From: Acanthaster planci
Lineage: Eukaryota > Echinodermata > Asteroidea > Valvatida > Acanthasteridae
Reading direction: 5' to 3'
Length of the DNA: 62,000 bases
Assembly (NCBI RefSeq): GCF_001949145.1
Contig: NW_019091467.1
Span: 693,391-755,390, forward strand
Below the pieces are notes generated by a model. That model was not told the DNA's origin, did not search any database, and saw only the letters and a list, made by a program, of their open reading frames with translations. The translations under genes and the position numbers were made by a program. Of the stretch, positions 13,453-26,700 are shown in pieces; the stretch's first letter is position 1, and each line of letters opens with the position of its first letter.

Positions 13453-14460
13453 TCACATTCCCACATCCACTAAGACATGCATAATCTGATCAAGCTCATC
13501 GCACACAATGTCACTGCGGCAATTGCTACCCTGGCTGGTCGTTGTAGTTGTTGCTGTGCTCACATCTGAGCTGAATGTGTAGTCCCCAGAGAGGGGCCGC
13601 AGCCAGTCCTCCGAGTTACTGCTGGAGCTGCAGATGCTGCCGCTGCTGCTGCTCAGTGGGGTAACAGGAGACACTCTTTGATTCGATACAACAGGTGAGG
13701 CAATGTCAAAGTCATACAGCGACATGTCAATGTCACTAAAGAGCTCATCCCCAAAGTCAAATATCTCTGGGTTGGTTGCTGGAAGTCTTGTGAGTTCTGA
13801 GTTGGCTATCGGAGTCGTAGGGTGACTTCCCGAATTCAGCAGCACCATGTTTGTTGTTAAATGCACGTTTGATTGTACTGTCGTAAAGTTTGAGATAGTT
13901 GTCGATGCTGCGGTTGCAGTTGATAATGTCAGTGATGAAGTGTTAGCACAAGAATGGGTGGAAGTTCTGCTCAAGAGACTATTCGTATCCAGGTGCCCAT
14001 TTACTAACATCTTGGCACAATCGCGGGAGTGTACATCTCGGAAGTGGTTACTGTTGTTGTCCTTGGCCAAGGTGAAGGCGCCGTTTGCATCGGCACCCGG
14101 AAGCCGGTCCTTGTCAGCTGTGTCCGTGCACGTGGACTGTGTGCTGGCTATGAACGTGGAGAGCTGGAAGGAGTCCTGGTGTCGGCCCTCGGCGCGCAAC
14201 TCATGGTCAATGTGCAGCAGAGTGTTGCGGATGAGCACGGACCGGCGCAGTGACGGGTCGATGAGTTTGCAGGTGGCCTGGAGCTTGCAGATGGAGGCGT
14301 TCATCACGCACTTGCGTTGCATAGTGTAGGAAGAGCACTTGTCTTGAGACGGGGCCGGGGCGCCATAGCAACTGGTGATGCACTCCTTGGCATCACTCCC
14401 CCCACCTTCGTCCAGCGCATGGTGTTTGCGCTTGATACCTGTGCTTACTAAGCCCGGCAT
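13453..14460 (-). CDS. SERTA domain-containing protein (TRIP-Br / CDCA4-like)
   Basis: An intact 335-codon frame in one exon, as in the SERTAD family. SERTA proteins are nuclear co-regulators acting on E2F/DP-driven transcription, CDK4 and PHD-bromodomain factors. Residues 9-15 carry IKRKHHA, like the basic N-terminal cyclin A-binding segment of TRIP-Br proteins. The SERTA domain spans about 44-92, with the hallmarks ASICKLQ and DPSLRRSVLIRNTL. A long Ser/Thr/Asn-rich linker follows (about 95-230). An acidic block at 234-252 (FDFGDELFSDIDMSLYDFD) matches the family's C-terminal activation region, and DELDQIMHVLV (321-331) matches the conserved C-terminal motif of SERTAD2 and CDCA4. The ATG is four bases inside the exon after a strong acceptor. 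Family assignment is firm; the vertebrate orthologue is not, since an invertebrate ancestor-type gene is equally likely. Confidence -1.
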   Translation of the reverse strand: MPGLVSTGIKRKHHALDEGGGSDAKECITSCYGAPAPSQDKCSSYTMQRKCVMNASICKLQATCKLIDPSLRRSVLIRNTLLHIDHELRAEGRHQDSFQLSTFIASTQSTCTDTADKDRLPGADANGAFTLAKDNNSNHFRDVHSRDCAKMLVNGHLDTNSLLSRTSTHSCANTSSLTLSTATAASTTISNFTTVQSNVHLTTNMVLLNSGSHPTTPIANSELTRLPATNPEIFDFGDELFSDIDMSLYDFDIASPVVSNQRVSPVTPLSSSSGSICSSSSNSEDWLRPLSGDYTFSSDVSTATTTTTSQGSNCRSDIVCDELDQIMHVLVDVGM

Positions 14461-14487
14461 GGATCTGTGGATAAAAAAGGGAAAAAC
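14461..14487 (-). promoter_or_regulatory. 3' splice site before the SERTA coding exon
   Basis: On the minus strand a pyrimidine-rich tract ends in TTTTTTATCCACAG, directly before ATCC and the start codon. This places the start at the beginning of an internal exon and requires an upstream non-coding exon, for which 34310-34640 is the best candidate. Confidence -1.
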
Positions 14488-14524
14488 TATGTTATCTTGT
14501 TATATAAATACACAATGTGCATTA

Positions 14525-14783
14525 GTCTTGCCCCAAGACTGGTTTTACTGTTTTTGTTGGTGCACCATAGTCGGCCTGGCGCGCAGTCTTCAGCAGTGAG
14601 GTACAGTGTATGCTCGCAATTTTTCGGGTAAGCCTGTCCAATTCTACAAGACTGGTTTTCTTGCAGGTCGTCTCCTATGAATATAGCACCCTCTACTGGT
14701 ACTACTATTCGGCTGTGCTCACAAGCGCATGTCGCCTGCACGGTGCACTGACCAAAACAGAAAAACCAGTCTTGGGGCAAGAC
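14525..14783. mobile_element. TA-flanked MITE in the SERTA intron
   Basis: Inverted ends GTCTTGCCCCAAGACTGGTT at 14525 and its near-exact complement ending at 14783, similar over about 40 bases, are flanked by TA on both sides. The terminal 15 bases are themselves palindromic (GTCTTG-CCC-CAAGAC). The 259-bp element has no coding capacity. Size and TA duplication fit a Tc1/mariner-type MITE. It lies about 60 bases upstream of the coding-exon acceptor. Confidence -1.
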
Positions 14784-15615
14784 TAAATGGGCATTTGCAC
14801 ACCTCACAGATCAGTTCTGTACCAGAAGCTGTGGTTTCCAGGACATCTACAAATGCATGTGCATTTAAGTTAACCCTAACCTACCCGAAACCCCAGATCT
14901 TTTCAACTCCAACAGCACAGTCGGGGAGATTTGTGGCCAAGCCACTACACTGTATTTCACACAGGCCTTGAAGTCTCTTGTAAAATCAAAGTGTACAGAT
15001 CTGATCTCCTTACAAGTGGATTCTGCGGGTGCCTGGCAGAGTGGTTGGGGTTTGTACCTTTAACATCAAAGTAAGCTGTACCACACCCATTTGGTGAAAA
15101 TGTTTTGACAGCGAACAGAGACAGCTATAATACATGTGCATGTACACTGTACATGCATGTACAGTTTACTTAAGAGTACTGTGAAAGTGAGTAACTACAG
15201 TACTGGTACCACAGTGCATTAACACAACAAGCGGCAAATCCATGGAAAATAGTGCCCCTCAGCAGTCATAAGCAAGTCGCAATTATTGCACAAGTTCCCA
15301 CATACCCATTTTTGGACATGCACTGAAAACTAAAAAAAAAAAAAATCCACACCCGTTAAACACTCCCATAACGCTTCCTGAATGTCCGAGCTCATCCGCC
15401 AAACATAGCAACCCGGCTAATCAGTCGCAGGGCACAAATGCTAGTCATCGTGGGCATGTACAACATGTACATGCACATACATGTTGCTGTGCCATGACTG
15501 GGCCAAGTATGCAGGCATCCAAAGACAGACTTCAACAATAAATCTTGGAATGCACACTGTACACGCACGCACGGTACATGTAATGAGTGCGGATTTTCAA
15601 GCAGTATGAATGTCT

Positions 15616-15812
15616 CTTATGTCACAGGGACACGAAAAAACATGCACGTGTTTTTCGTGTCCCTGTCACATCTGACATATGATTTTGTATGTTTGGAACA
15701 AATTCTTCAATTTCCAAGAGTGATCAAAGTACATGTACCTGGCAATGAAATCCAAATTTTATTGATATTTCCATGTCAAATTAAACAGGTCATGTGTAAC
15801 GGGAATGTACAA
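15616..15812 (-). mobile_element. MITE copy B (same family as 53681-53932)
   Basis: Read on the minus strand this shares ordered blocks with the element at 53.7 kb: a GTTACA-TGACCT block, then TTTGACATGGAAATATCA, then ACTCTTGGAA, then CAGATGTGACAGGGACACGA. One end also forms a near-perfect hairpin (15618-15673) with arms of about 20 bases around CATGCACGTG, built from GTGTCCCTGT. The outer GGGGTCC terminus of the other copy is missing, so it is truncated or rearranged. Confidence -1.
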
Positions 15813-18589
15813 AATGTACTTTACATGCACATGTAAAGAGGAAGGAGAAATTACACAAAAAGTGTTTGAACATCATCCCAGAATAGCTTGCAACTTTTCA
15901 TGGTCAGCTCAGCTATATAAGTATCATCCACATTTGTTGAGGCAAACATGTTAAATGGTCAGAGAGTGACAGAAACATGTGACTGCTAAATCTATCTCCT
16001 GCACACAAAATACAATGGCAATGAGTTTGGGTGTATTAAAGTGTGACCCAGAGGTCGCACTTGTGACCTTCATTCAAGTAGCTGGTATTAAGTGCAGGTA
16101 CATACATGTATATTCAAGTATGAAACATGTAGAGACAATCTACATACAATGCACACTAATACAGCTTTGGGCTTAGAAGCCTCAGGGACACATATGTACA
16201 TGTATACTGAACAAGTACAGACAATTTAACACACTTTCAGTCACTGGAAAGTACCGGCACATGTACCAGACTATTTCTAAAGCTTTGAGTGACCATACAA
16301 TTTTCAGGTGATCTTGAAAATTATGACTGCTTTGTGATTAATACAATTTACAATCAATGTGAAACAACTGTGCAGTTGTTTGAAACACAAAAGTCCAGAA
16401 CAGGTCTGAAAGTCAGGTGGCAGTGACCAGGGGACAATTTAGGTAAAGGAAAAGCAGTTATATTTTGGAAGGAAACGCTGTACATGTACATTACTCCTCA
16501 GTATAGTAACACATTGTAAGTGTACATGTTCTGGTATGATACATGTACAAGTAAATGCATGAACATGCAGATTTAATCACATTTACATGTATGGGTCAGC
16601 CGGTCAAGTGATAATTTCACTTTTGCTGGCCCCTGCCAATGTGGCCATTTTTTGTCATTGTTTTCTTGCCTTATACATGTATGTTTTCTGCATTGGCTCA
16701 ATAAATAATATAACAATAACACAATGTGCACAGTGCATACGTTAAACTATAAGAGGTGAATACATGGAAGTGTACATGACCAAAGTTCCTGATCATGCAT
16801 GGTACAAATATACCAGGTGCATGTACTATGCATGTACCTGTAAATAAACATCTAGACATCAAGTTCCAGTCCTCAAAATACACTGTACATTATTTTCTGT
16901 TGAGCATGAGCCTGGAACTCTGAAGGTGAAATGGATCATACTCTCACACCTTGAACTTATGAACTTGTTAAAGTGAGACACGGAACGCCAAGCCGTTGCA
17001 TCACACAACTATGCACCTGAGTGTACGCACAAGTATACAATGTGTTTTCATCTTTAAGTTTGAAGAATTCAGTCACAAATTTAATGAGAAAAGACCGGAT
17101 GTAATAAAGGACTTGAAAAGTATATGTATAGTACATGTATGCATGTTAATGTACATGTACCTGGGTCAACATGTACATGTACGTACATGTTAGGGAGGCA
17201 AAACACTTTGAATTGTGAAGCTTCTTCATCTCTCTATTTCTATGATAACTGTGTCCAGTTACTTAACACCACCACTGAAATCAACAAGCATGAAATGCTA
17301 GAGTCAAGGTAGGCCTACCGGTATATATACATGTACAAGTTGTGCTTTGAATACATCAAACTTACCGACGTGATCATTAAAATGCAGTTACCCACAAGGA
17401 AAAACTCTTTTTAGAGTCTGATACCAAAACTACAAACGTCTGCATCGGATGGGGAAAGAACAGGAACTGGCCGCTCCTGATTCAGCAGTCAGCTACCAGG
17501 ATACATGTAAGTTGACGACAATGAATTGGTTTAAGTTTAGCAAGCTGACCTCATCGCAAGGCCAATGTTGCACCGCACAGGGAAATACCACTGGTGTGTG
17601 TGTGTGTGTAGCTTGCTTCATTCATGCAGGGGAATTTCCCTGTTTGTGTTTCCCCGCCCCCCCCGGCCTACCATGAGTCAATACTTGGTCAGACATAGAA
17701 ACTCGGCAACACTTCCTGATGATGTGGGGGAAAATGTTGTGTAGTCATGACGTGGATGATTTATATACATGTATGCACACGTACACTCAATTGTTGATGG
17801 GCAGTAGTTTCGTACAATAGATTCACCACCTTACAATAAGCACCACAAAGCAATATCATGAAGTACTAATGTTACATGTAGTCTGTAATTTTGTCCTGAC
17901 TCAAAAGTATGGACTGGTACAGTTGCAACAGCCAATGCTGTGATCGCTATAAAATTTGTTGTCCACAAACTCCAAAATCTATACAGCAGATACCGGAAAC
18001 AGTTGCTGTTAATGTTTTAGGCATGTACATGTACATTGTACACTATATACAGATCTCCAAAACTGACCTAAAAGGCCCAGGGACCAATTCAAGTGAAGTT
18101 TCTCGGAAGTTTGACATTACTCTATGCATCTACATGTACAGTACATCTACACAATGTGCTTAACAGGTTCGAGAACACAAATGTGGACAAGATATCTCAA
18201 CTAAAGACAATGCCCTTGCTGATACAGGTTGGTATCCATCAAGGAGAACACCACGCAGTGTGACATGTCTGTGTCCATTCTTGTATCCAACACAAAAGTG
18301 AGGCTGATACCTCCACGTGGGCTGCAAACCATGACAGCAGGAAGAGGAAAGCAACACCAGAGTCAGGAAACGGTGTAATCGGCTAAGAATAAATATCCTG
18401 TGTGCACCAAATCCCATTATACATGTATACCGGTGAGCAACTGAAGCCACAATACCCGTACCTTGCATATCATATACATCCACCACGTCTGTCAACAGCA
18501 GACATGAGTAGAGATTCTTCTCTTTGCAATGGCAGTCAAGTCAGTCATGTGGCAACAGTGCATGACAGTATTACGGTACATGTCCCATG

Positions 18590-18692
18590 CACATGATACC
18601 AGTACGGAATGTACCATACACGTACCTCATACACGTACATGTACATGTCCCAGGTACAGATACACGCACATGTAAATGTACATTACTGTACA
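18590..18692. repeat. Cluster of TACATGTA/TACACGTA words
   Basis: About 100 bases made mostly of overlapping self-complementary words (GTACATGTACATG, TACACGTAC). Peptides read through it are His/Val/Thr or Tyr/Met runs and are not genes. Confidence -1.
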
Positions 18693-20040
18693 CATTCACG
18701 AGTCAGTTGCAACGACAGCAGTTTATCAGGTGCACACTTGCATTCCAAGATCCAACTATTAAAGCCCCTCCTTCACCCAGCCTGAACACAAGATTTACTC
18801 CGTAGAACATAAAATGTGACACGGTCTCTTTTTTGCAACTGAATGTGTATGTACCAATGCACATGTAATTTTGTATAAAAGTGTGTGTACCAGTGCACTG
18901 TACACAAATACATGTACAAGTGTGTACCGTTTACACCCATACTTGTTTTGCAGTTGGATGGGGACAGAAAATGCTGTGGATGTTTGCCCCCATAACTCAG
19001 CTCTGAATTTCCCAACCAAAGAAATTGGTCCCTTTACCAAGACAAAGCCTACCCATATGCATGTACATGTAGTAAAATGTCTACCGGTATGTTATGTCTG
19101 AATACCAGTACACCTGCCCAATCAGGACTCCAAACAACCTATACAGGTACGCTGTAGATGTACCATGGTTGTGCACACCTACAACTACAAGGTCTGTGAC
19201 AGTGATTGAGTGGTTGAAAGATCTCACCCTCCTGACCCTCCCCTCTCCAGAGAAAAACAATGGTACATGTATATGGTACAAAGGCAGGGCCTAAAAAGGG
19301 CCCTGCAAATGTACATAATGTACCTGTACAAATGCACACCGGTTCAGGTGCAGCACTTGTAAGCTGACAAATATCTGAAGAATGTTAAGCCTAACAATGT
19401 ACACTACAGTAGGTATGGTATTTGAAACTCACCTTAACACATTCAAAGAATGTAAATTAAAGTATTACTACCGGTAGCCCACCAGGCAAGCTGCTGTACA
19501 ATGATCAAATCTGGATGCTACAGAGCAACACCATACCACAGGTCAATGCCAAGTCTCACAGCGAGATGATTTCTGCTCTTTTATCAAACTCAGTCTTCTC
19601 ACAGGATAAGTACATCCACAAGTAATATAGTGCGCTACATTAGTACATGTGTACGCTGTGTTGTTTTGTCAGCAATATGTGAATTTCAAACCACCGCATA
19701 ACCAACTGACCAGTTCAAACCTGTTGTTGCAGATACAGTACCCGATATGTCCAGTGACAATCCCAAAACATCATACAGACTTCATGGTTACTCCTACGCA
19801 CACAATAAACAACACTTACGTGTGCACAGGGAACTTCACTATTAATGCTGACGTCATTGTCCCTATTGTGACATCTTCTTTCTCCAACATCACAACCCCA
19901 ACGGATTTAAGGGTTTCAATTTGAAATGTCACCAAATGCCAGGTATTATTTCTTTCCCAAACATCGTGGGTGGATTGTTGCTTTGCTATTTACTTTTTGA
20001 CATGTAGTTCTCCTTCTTCACGCATACATGTACATGTAAT

Positions 20041-20355
20041 AGCCTCTTGATCAAAGCAAGCTGTTGAGGTGATCTTTTTGACACAATGAAAATGAAAGTT
20101 TTAAAGGAATTTCAATCTGAACAAAGCAGGACTCTTGATTCCTTTCAGCCAGCAAACATGTAGGCTTACATGATACAATGTAGAATGTCATTTGACATGT
20201 ATGTGTAATTTATTCAGCACAGCCTCTGGACCAGAGGGAGCTGTTGAGGTAATCTTTTTCGCACAATGAAAATGAAAGTTTCAAACAAATTTCATTCTGA
20301 ACAAAACTGGATTCCTTCAACCAGCAACCATGTGGCCTACATGACAGAATTCAGC
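20041..20355. repeat. Two direct repeats, 180-bp period
   Basis: The copies start at 20041 and 20221. Shared blocks are AGCCTCT, GCTGTTGAGGT, ATCTTTTT, ACAATGAAAATGAAAGTTT, TTCTGAACAAA and a CATGT-GGC-TACATGA end. They are clearly diverged, so this is an old tandem duplication. No coding frame is shared. Confidence -1.
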
Positions 20356-20510
20356 ATAGATGTACACATGTATATTTACATCTGGACAAAAACAAAAGCA
20401 AAATACCTGAACAAGATATAGGTATTTGTAATACAACAACAGTAAACAAATATTAACACGAACCAACCATGGGGGAATTTTCCTTTCTCCATGAACCAAG
20501 TACTGGTACA

Positions 20511-20610
20511 TGTACATGTAAATATACATGCTAGTACATGTAAATGTACATGCTAGTACATGTAAATATACATGCTAGTACATGTAAATGTACATGCTAG
20601 TACATGTATT
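20511..20610. repeat. 22-bp tandem repeat with 44-bp higher-order period
   Basis: Four units of about 22 bases (GTACATGTAAATRTACATGC plus TA) in which R alternates A, G, A, G, followed by a partial fifth. The alternation shows a 44-bp dimer was amplified after two monomer variants had formed. Confidence -1.
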
Positions 20611-23600
20611 AGGTATAACAAGGAAAAAACAAAAAAGTTATTTTCTTTTTTTACACAAAGCAGGACTTTTTTTGGCCATTTTTCTTAAGATTCTTGAAAT
20701 TTCAATTGGTGGCATTTCCACTGTCGGAAGACATAAAAAAGTAGGACAAGAGAATTGAATTATTTCAGTCATTTCTTTAACATTTGTTGAACTACTTACA
20801 AGAATTCAAACAAAACTTCGTCCAAGAAATTTGGATGCAACCATTTCAAGATGTGTTTGGAGATAGAAAGGTCAACAGTATAATGTGCAAAGCAACACCC
20901 AGAGTCTAAAGATAGAAGATTCAATATTTCACTCCAGGATAAATCTGTTGGTACTTTTACTTTTTCAACCTCTTTTTTCCTGAGTTTAAAATAAAAAAAA
21001 CAAACTTGTGACTGCGAGTGTAACTATTTTTTAATTTGCAATTAAAACCAAAATACAGCAGCAATGCTGCTTTCATGGAACTGGAACATGTATGTACATG
21101 TATTAGTTTTTTGAACCCCACATTTAGGGCAAGTTCCATAATGACTAAAGTTACTTTTGTGATGTACAAGTATTTCCTTATTCAATGCATGTTGCCACTT
21201 CCTACTGAGACTGACTGACGCATACTGTATTTTCACTTTTCAAAATAGGCTTCTGACGCTGTGTAGAACTGCATTTCAGTACGGGAAAACCTCCATCGAT
21301 AGGGTGTTAACAAAAAAAATCATCCAAAGTCAAGCTACTCCTTTCAGCAGTGCACATCTGCAATACTGCCGTATGTGCACCATTTCTGTATTCTACCGTA
21401 CATGCATAAATGCAGAGGTAGTGTGTATATGTTCGGTACGACCAGGTACATGTACAGAAGTCAATTTGCATGCAGTTTGGTAGTTAAAAATAAATCAAAA
21501 ACCAATAAGAAAACCAAAATAGAAAGAATATAATGCTTACATTATACATACACCAAAACAGACCTAAGATCCAGACAGGACTGGTGGAAGAATAAATTTG
21601 AACCATTTTTCACTTTTTCTCAGTTGCATCCACCAAATTACATGTACATATAGGCGTACATGTAGTTATAATGACACAGAACTGGACACTTCATGTACAT
21701 CATGCCAAACTCTTGCTCACTGCACTTTTTAGATATAGATCTGTTTTGTTGGAAGACAGTATGATGATACATACATCAAGACAACCACACCCAATGATAC
21801 ACATCACATTTCCTACTTACATAGAACTCCAATTGTTGGAGCATGTACATACAAGGGAGCTAAAACAATTCTTTTCCACAACTAGCTGGAACCAGATGAG
21901 CAATTTACGCATGTACGACCCCTCTATCCATGGTACAAACATGTACCAGTATACTTCTTGTACGACGTTACTGTATGTACACTTGCTAATACTCACACTC
22001 CATGTGCAGTACATTTTGTTGTGTGCCTGATGATATACATGTATGGCAATCAAGCGACAAAGAGCTTCGGTTGAGCCACACAGCACACACCAGCCTATAA
22101 CCCAGCCACACAGCAACACATGGTCCGTGGCAGACCGTCACACGAATCCCTCAGCCACATTGATAAACCCACCTTTTGTGCCAGGCCACTCCGGGACCCA
22201 CAGAGCAACACAATGCCACCAGAACAACCTCCTCAGTCCCTTGTGCTACCAGAAGTCATCCGGTGTTCCTATGTACACCAACCCTCACCAATGAAGGACA
22301 GCTCTACAACTACTGTACCCCCTCCAGGACTACACAAGTATACATGTGAGAGAATGGATAAAGAAAAAAAAAAGAGGAGGGGGGGGCTGAGAGAGGAGAA
22401 AAAAACCTGCGATGACTCCCTCTTAGTGAATGGGTGGGAAAACTTTGCAGCTCGTGCCCGGTTTCCGTTACCAATCATGAGTTGGTTGTGTGTGCCAGCG
22501 TGTAAGTGCAGCAGGGCAGGGGGTGCGTGAAGTATTAGTAATGCTTGTCTGGCTGTTTGTGAGGCACACGTTCTGTGAGTCATAGCCATGATGTGATTCA
22601 TAGAAACAGTGTCACCAGAAAAGTTGAAAGTTATGTACATGCACAGGTATAATTGTGTGTACACTGGACATAAATGTTACTGCCTACATGCACTTGCAAT
22701 TTTCAGGCTTTGTGTTACCAGTCCATAGATTTGTTCTATTGTCCTCAAAATACATGTAGATTATAAGTATAATGCCCTACACATACGTACTTCATACATG
22801 TACTGTACATGTGTACCCCAGTATGCATTGTACATGTAGACATCTGCAAAATCAATACATGTTCTAGAAGTATAAAACACACTTGTGTCAAGTTGTGTTT
22901 GCTTCAATGCAAATGTCATCCTGGGTTTCAGATTTTGGTTTAGACAGACAATGACCATGTTGAGCAATGTTGTGATACCACTGGTATTGGAAACAACTAT
23001 TATGAACAGATTTAGCAAGGCCCCGTCTTTACAATACTGTACATAGTATTTACATGTGCCACACTTGCTAACTTCTATTACTTTTTATTCCACATTATAC
23101 CCCAAAAAGGCAGGCTGCATAGGCATCAGTCTGTCACCATGCAACACATACATGTAGCTTTACGGAGTACCTCATACTTGCAAAGTCAAAATTTCAAATG
23201 AATTCTACATGATAGAGGCACACTTCCAATAAAGAAACAGCACTAGAAATTAGAATGTAGGTCCTACCAGAAGCTTCCTAGGTACCACCATATGATAATA
23301 TTGTGGAAATCCTTCCAATGTCAGTCTCTTACCCACGGAATTACGGTGCATGTACCCCATTCATGAAATTTGTAGAATACACATGTATATTTTTCTCATT
23401 TTCACCCATCCAATGTTATGTTACCTATTGAATGTCAACTTAAGTGTGTAACAATCAATGGCTTACACTGTACCAGTACATGTAAATAAACAAAAAATAT
23501 AAAAATAAAGTGACAGGAAAAGTACCGGTACAGTACTTACATGTACTTTCCTACATTCTCCCAAGATTTCCAAGACTTACGCGTAAGTACACGAAAAACA

Positions 23601-23649
23601 CTTATAAAAAAGTTTTGTAGGACACAGATCATCTATGCCAAGTGATGTA

Positions 23650-23760
23650 CAGTGTCCAAGTTTACATGTACAGTACACGTATGTGTACACGTACATGTAC
23701 ATGTACATGTAAATGTACACACACGTAAATGTACATGTATGTATAATGCCCAACATCTGC
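23650..23760. repeat. Dense GTACATGTAC array
   Basis: Over about 110 bases almost every position belongs to an ACATGT, ACACGT or GTAC word, including four consecutive GTACAT units near 23691-23710. It is the tightest such cluster in the window. Confidence -1.
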
Positions 23761-26700
23761 TTAATAGTGAACAACAGTACATGTATGTATGTACACTGGG
23801 TGGAATCTGAGCTCAGAATGGACTTTAGTCAACTACTGTTTGGGGAACAAGCAGTGTACACACTTTTTGTGTGACTGAAGGGAATGAGTGGCAATACACG
23901 TACATGTACATGTATACAGGACCTATTGGCCTGCACAACAGGTACAGGTGTGAGCACACTGACATACGGTATCTTACCATTACATGTTCATACACGTACA
24001 CGCACTGCACACTTGTTGGGTACATGTACAACTCAGCAAAATTTCAGTCAGTTGAGTAAGTGGTAGTCTGGTGTGGGTCCAATATTGGAAAGTCACTAAG
24101 CATGTGAAAAGGAACCCAGCTTTATGGTGTATGATGAAGTTATCCAAACCTCCAAGTCCTTGCACACTGAGAACCACAAACGTTTTCAGCACTGGTCTCT
24201 ACAAAGGCAACAAAATGTGTTTAAAGTTACCAGTAGCATGCAGGCATGCATGTAAAATTTAAAAATAAGCATGTACATGTACACTGTACTTGACACAGTA
24301 TTTCTGAAACATTCAGACGAACTAAAAATTTTAATTGAATATAAAAACAAATTTATGTAACCCACGTTTTTTAACAAGCATGATATTAAATATGCAAATG
24401 GACATACTACATATTTTGCGTTTTATGTGCCAATGTACAGTTGTGCAACTTGTGTCAAGTTGTTTGTTACTGCCACCAATAAAGTTTGTACCAACTTTTC
24501 ACCAACAAAAAAAAATAACAAACAGTTCCATGATGCAAAATACCCACTACCACACCTCATCTGATTACACATGTACATGTACAAAGGCAATGGGCTCATT
24601 TTTGCTGTCAACAATTTTATTGGGTAGATTCCTACCAGCCACTGGAATACCACCAAGTGTACCGGTATGTATGAATTACCCTTAAGAGATACATGTACAT
24701 AAACAGTGTGGTGTTTGCACAGATTTACATGTATGTATACACACAGTCCACAAGTCTAGCATGAATAGAATTAAGGAACAGCTTCCAAGCCTACCATTGT
24801 ACATTACATCATAGGGTATTGTTAGTTAAATTGGTGGAAATTCCTGAAGTCATAGATCACCAAGCACAGAATGTGAGGCTGCTTTGTGCATGTACATGTG
24901 TGGTAAATAGAATCTGTAAAGGATACTGGTATAACTGTACAATCGCTGTAAAAGGGCTATCGCTTTCCCTCAATGATTTTAACTTCATTTCATTTTTAGT
25001 GCCTTGGAAACAAAAATACCCCTTGAACTTGTTGCCATGGTGTGAATATTGGTACTTTTTGTATGTGTGTTTTTACACCCACTCATACCGGTTATACATG
25101 TGATACAAAGTTGTTGGGCAACACACGTCAAAATAATAGGCACTGTAGGGACCAAAATCACTATGGAGACACATTTTTTATCCCCAAAATTCCGTCTCAA
25201 CATTTCTGAAAGAAATGGTCCCTTTAATGCAGTGATTAGGTCGGCCCACATCCCCTACATGTACTACCCTCACTATAAACATGTAAAACACATGTAAGTA
25301 CCATAAAAAAGTCATGACAGTTTTGTCAACAAGTTTTATGGCATTATCTTAGGTACATGTAATCTACAGTGTATACATGTACGTGTGTTTTGCAGTGATA
25401 CAATTGACATGCTCCAAAGTCTAATACTACATGTACTGTACAAGTAAAAGCAGTAAGCTACATGTACATGTATAAAAACTTGATGAAAGTAGACACACAC
25501 TGCTCCGGTACATATCCATCTGAGTGCATCCCTACACGTAACTGCTGTACACATGTACATGTACATGTGGTATTATAAACAAGTACACATATTTGAACGA
25601 TTTTAAGTAGATTTTGTAATCTTGACTCTGTACTGGTTCCTTGGGACTTCTCTACTAGATCCCACACAATCCCTTAACTGTTTGTGAGTTACAATTGTGA
25701 GATAACCTGCTTGCCAGACCCAACAGAATACACCTGTGCCTTTTTTTTCTGTAGGTCAGACAGGTCCAATAGAATGTGACACATGCCAACTGTACAGTTA
25801 CTGGCTAGGAAACCAGCAGCATCCAGCTATTAGGTCTATTGATACAGTCATAAATAAATCAAACAGACTTCAACAGGAGCAAGTCTAAGAAATTTTACTC
25901 CTCAATGGTGAGGATTTTCTAAAAGCACCCCCACAACCACAAATTTTGTTTTGCTATGGGGGAAAATGGCATGTGGCCTCACCACATGACCAAAATTATT
26001 AGATAAGTGTACACAGTGTCCTTATTTCCATGCTAGACTTTGTAAAGTGGTCAACCTCTATAGAAAACAGCTTTGGGCCAATTTTCAGACTTCCTACATG
26101 TTAGAGTTGGCCAACATTTTCTCGATTCTGCAGGAAAAGGACAAAATTGACAACATTCCTTTTGAAGCAAACATTCAGTGCATGATTCATTGAAATGTAC
26201 ACCGTACGTGTCGTTAGACAACTTCTGCATGGAACACTCTCTACTTGTGGCACGTTTTGTGAAAAAAAATGTGGGTTTTGTTTTCAGTTAGAATCTTACT
26301 CACAATGCCAGAATGTTAGAATGTGGTAGCCAGATGCACAGGCATCAGCAACAGTATGTCACCAGGACGAAAAAAGTCAATTTGGGACAGAGAAATACAG
26401 ATTTCTCAGCCATCTCAAGTAGTTTCCTATTTAAGAGTGACATATTAAAGACAACACTGAACATGTTTTCGCTGTACTCTCTGTTGAGTTTCAACAATTC
26501 TCTCATGTGACCACATTGATAAAGCCAAACATTTTTTGTTTTTTGAGCAGTTTTCACTGAGCAAGTTGTGTTTATTCTCTCTCTCACAATCTTACCTGAG
26601 CCTGACTTTCTCCAATATCAAAGCAATGCCACACTCTCAAAAGGGTTTATCTTGCTGCTTTTTTGACCTGATAGCATCACATTACTGGCATAAGAGACAG

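Noticed and set aside
13847-14329. 160-codon plus-strand frame opposite the SERTA exon
   Set aside because: It is antisense to a well-supported conserved protein and shows no domain; it is a shadow frame.
20041-20610. CRISPR-like array
   Set aside because: Repeat units are contiguous or diverged duplications without unique spacers, and the genome is eukaryotic.
22120-22664. Overlapping frames of 136 and 131 codons on opposite strands
   Set aside because: Both cross poly-A/G tracts, lack motifs and have no exon signals.
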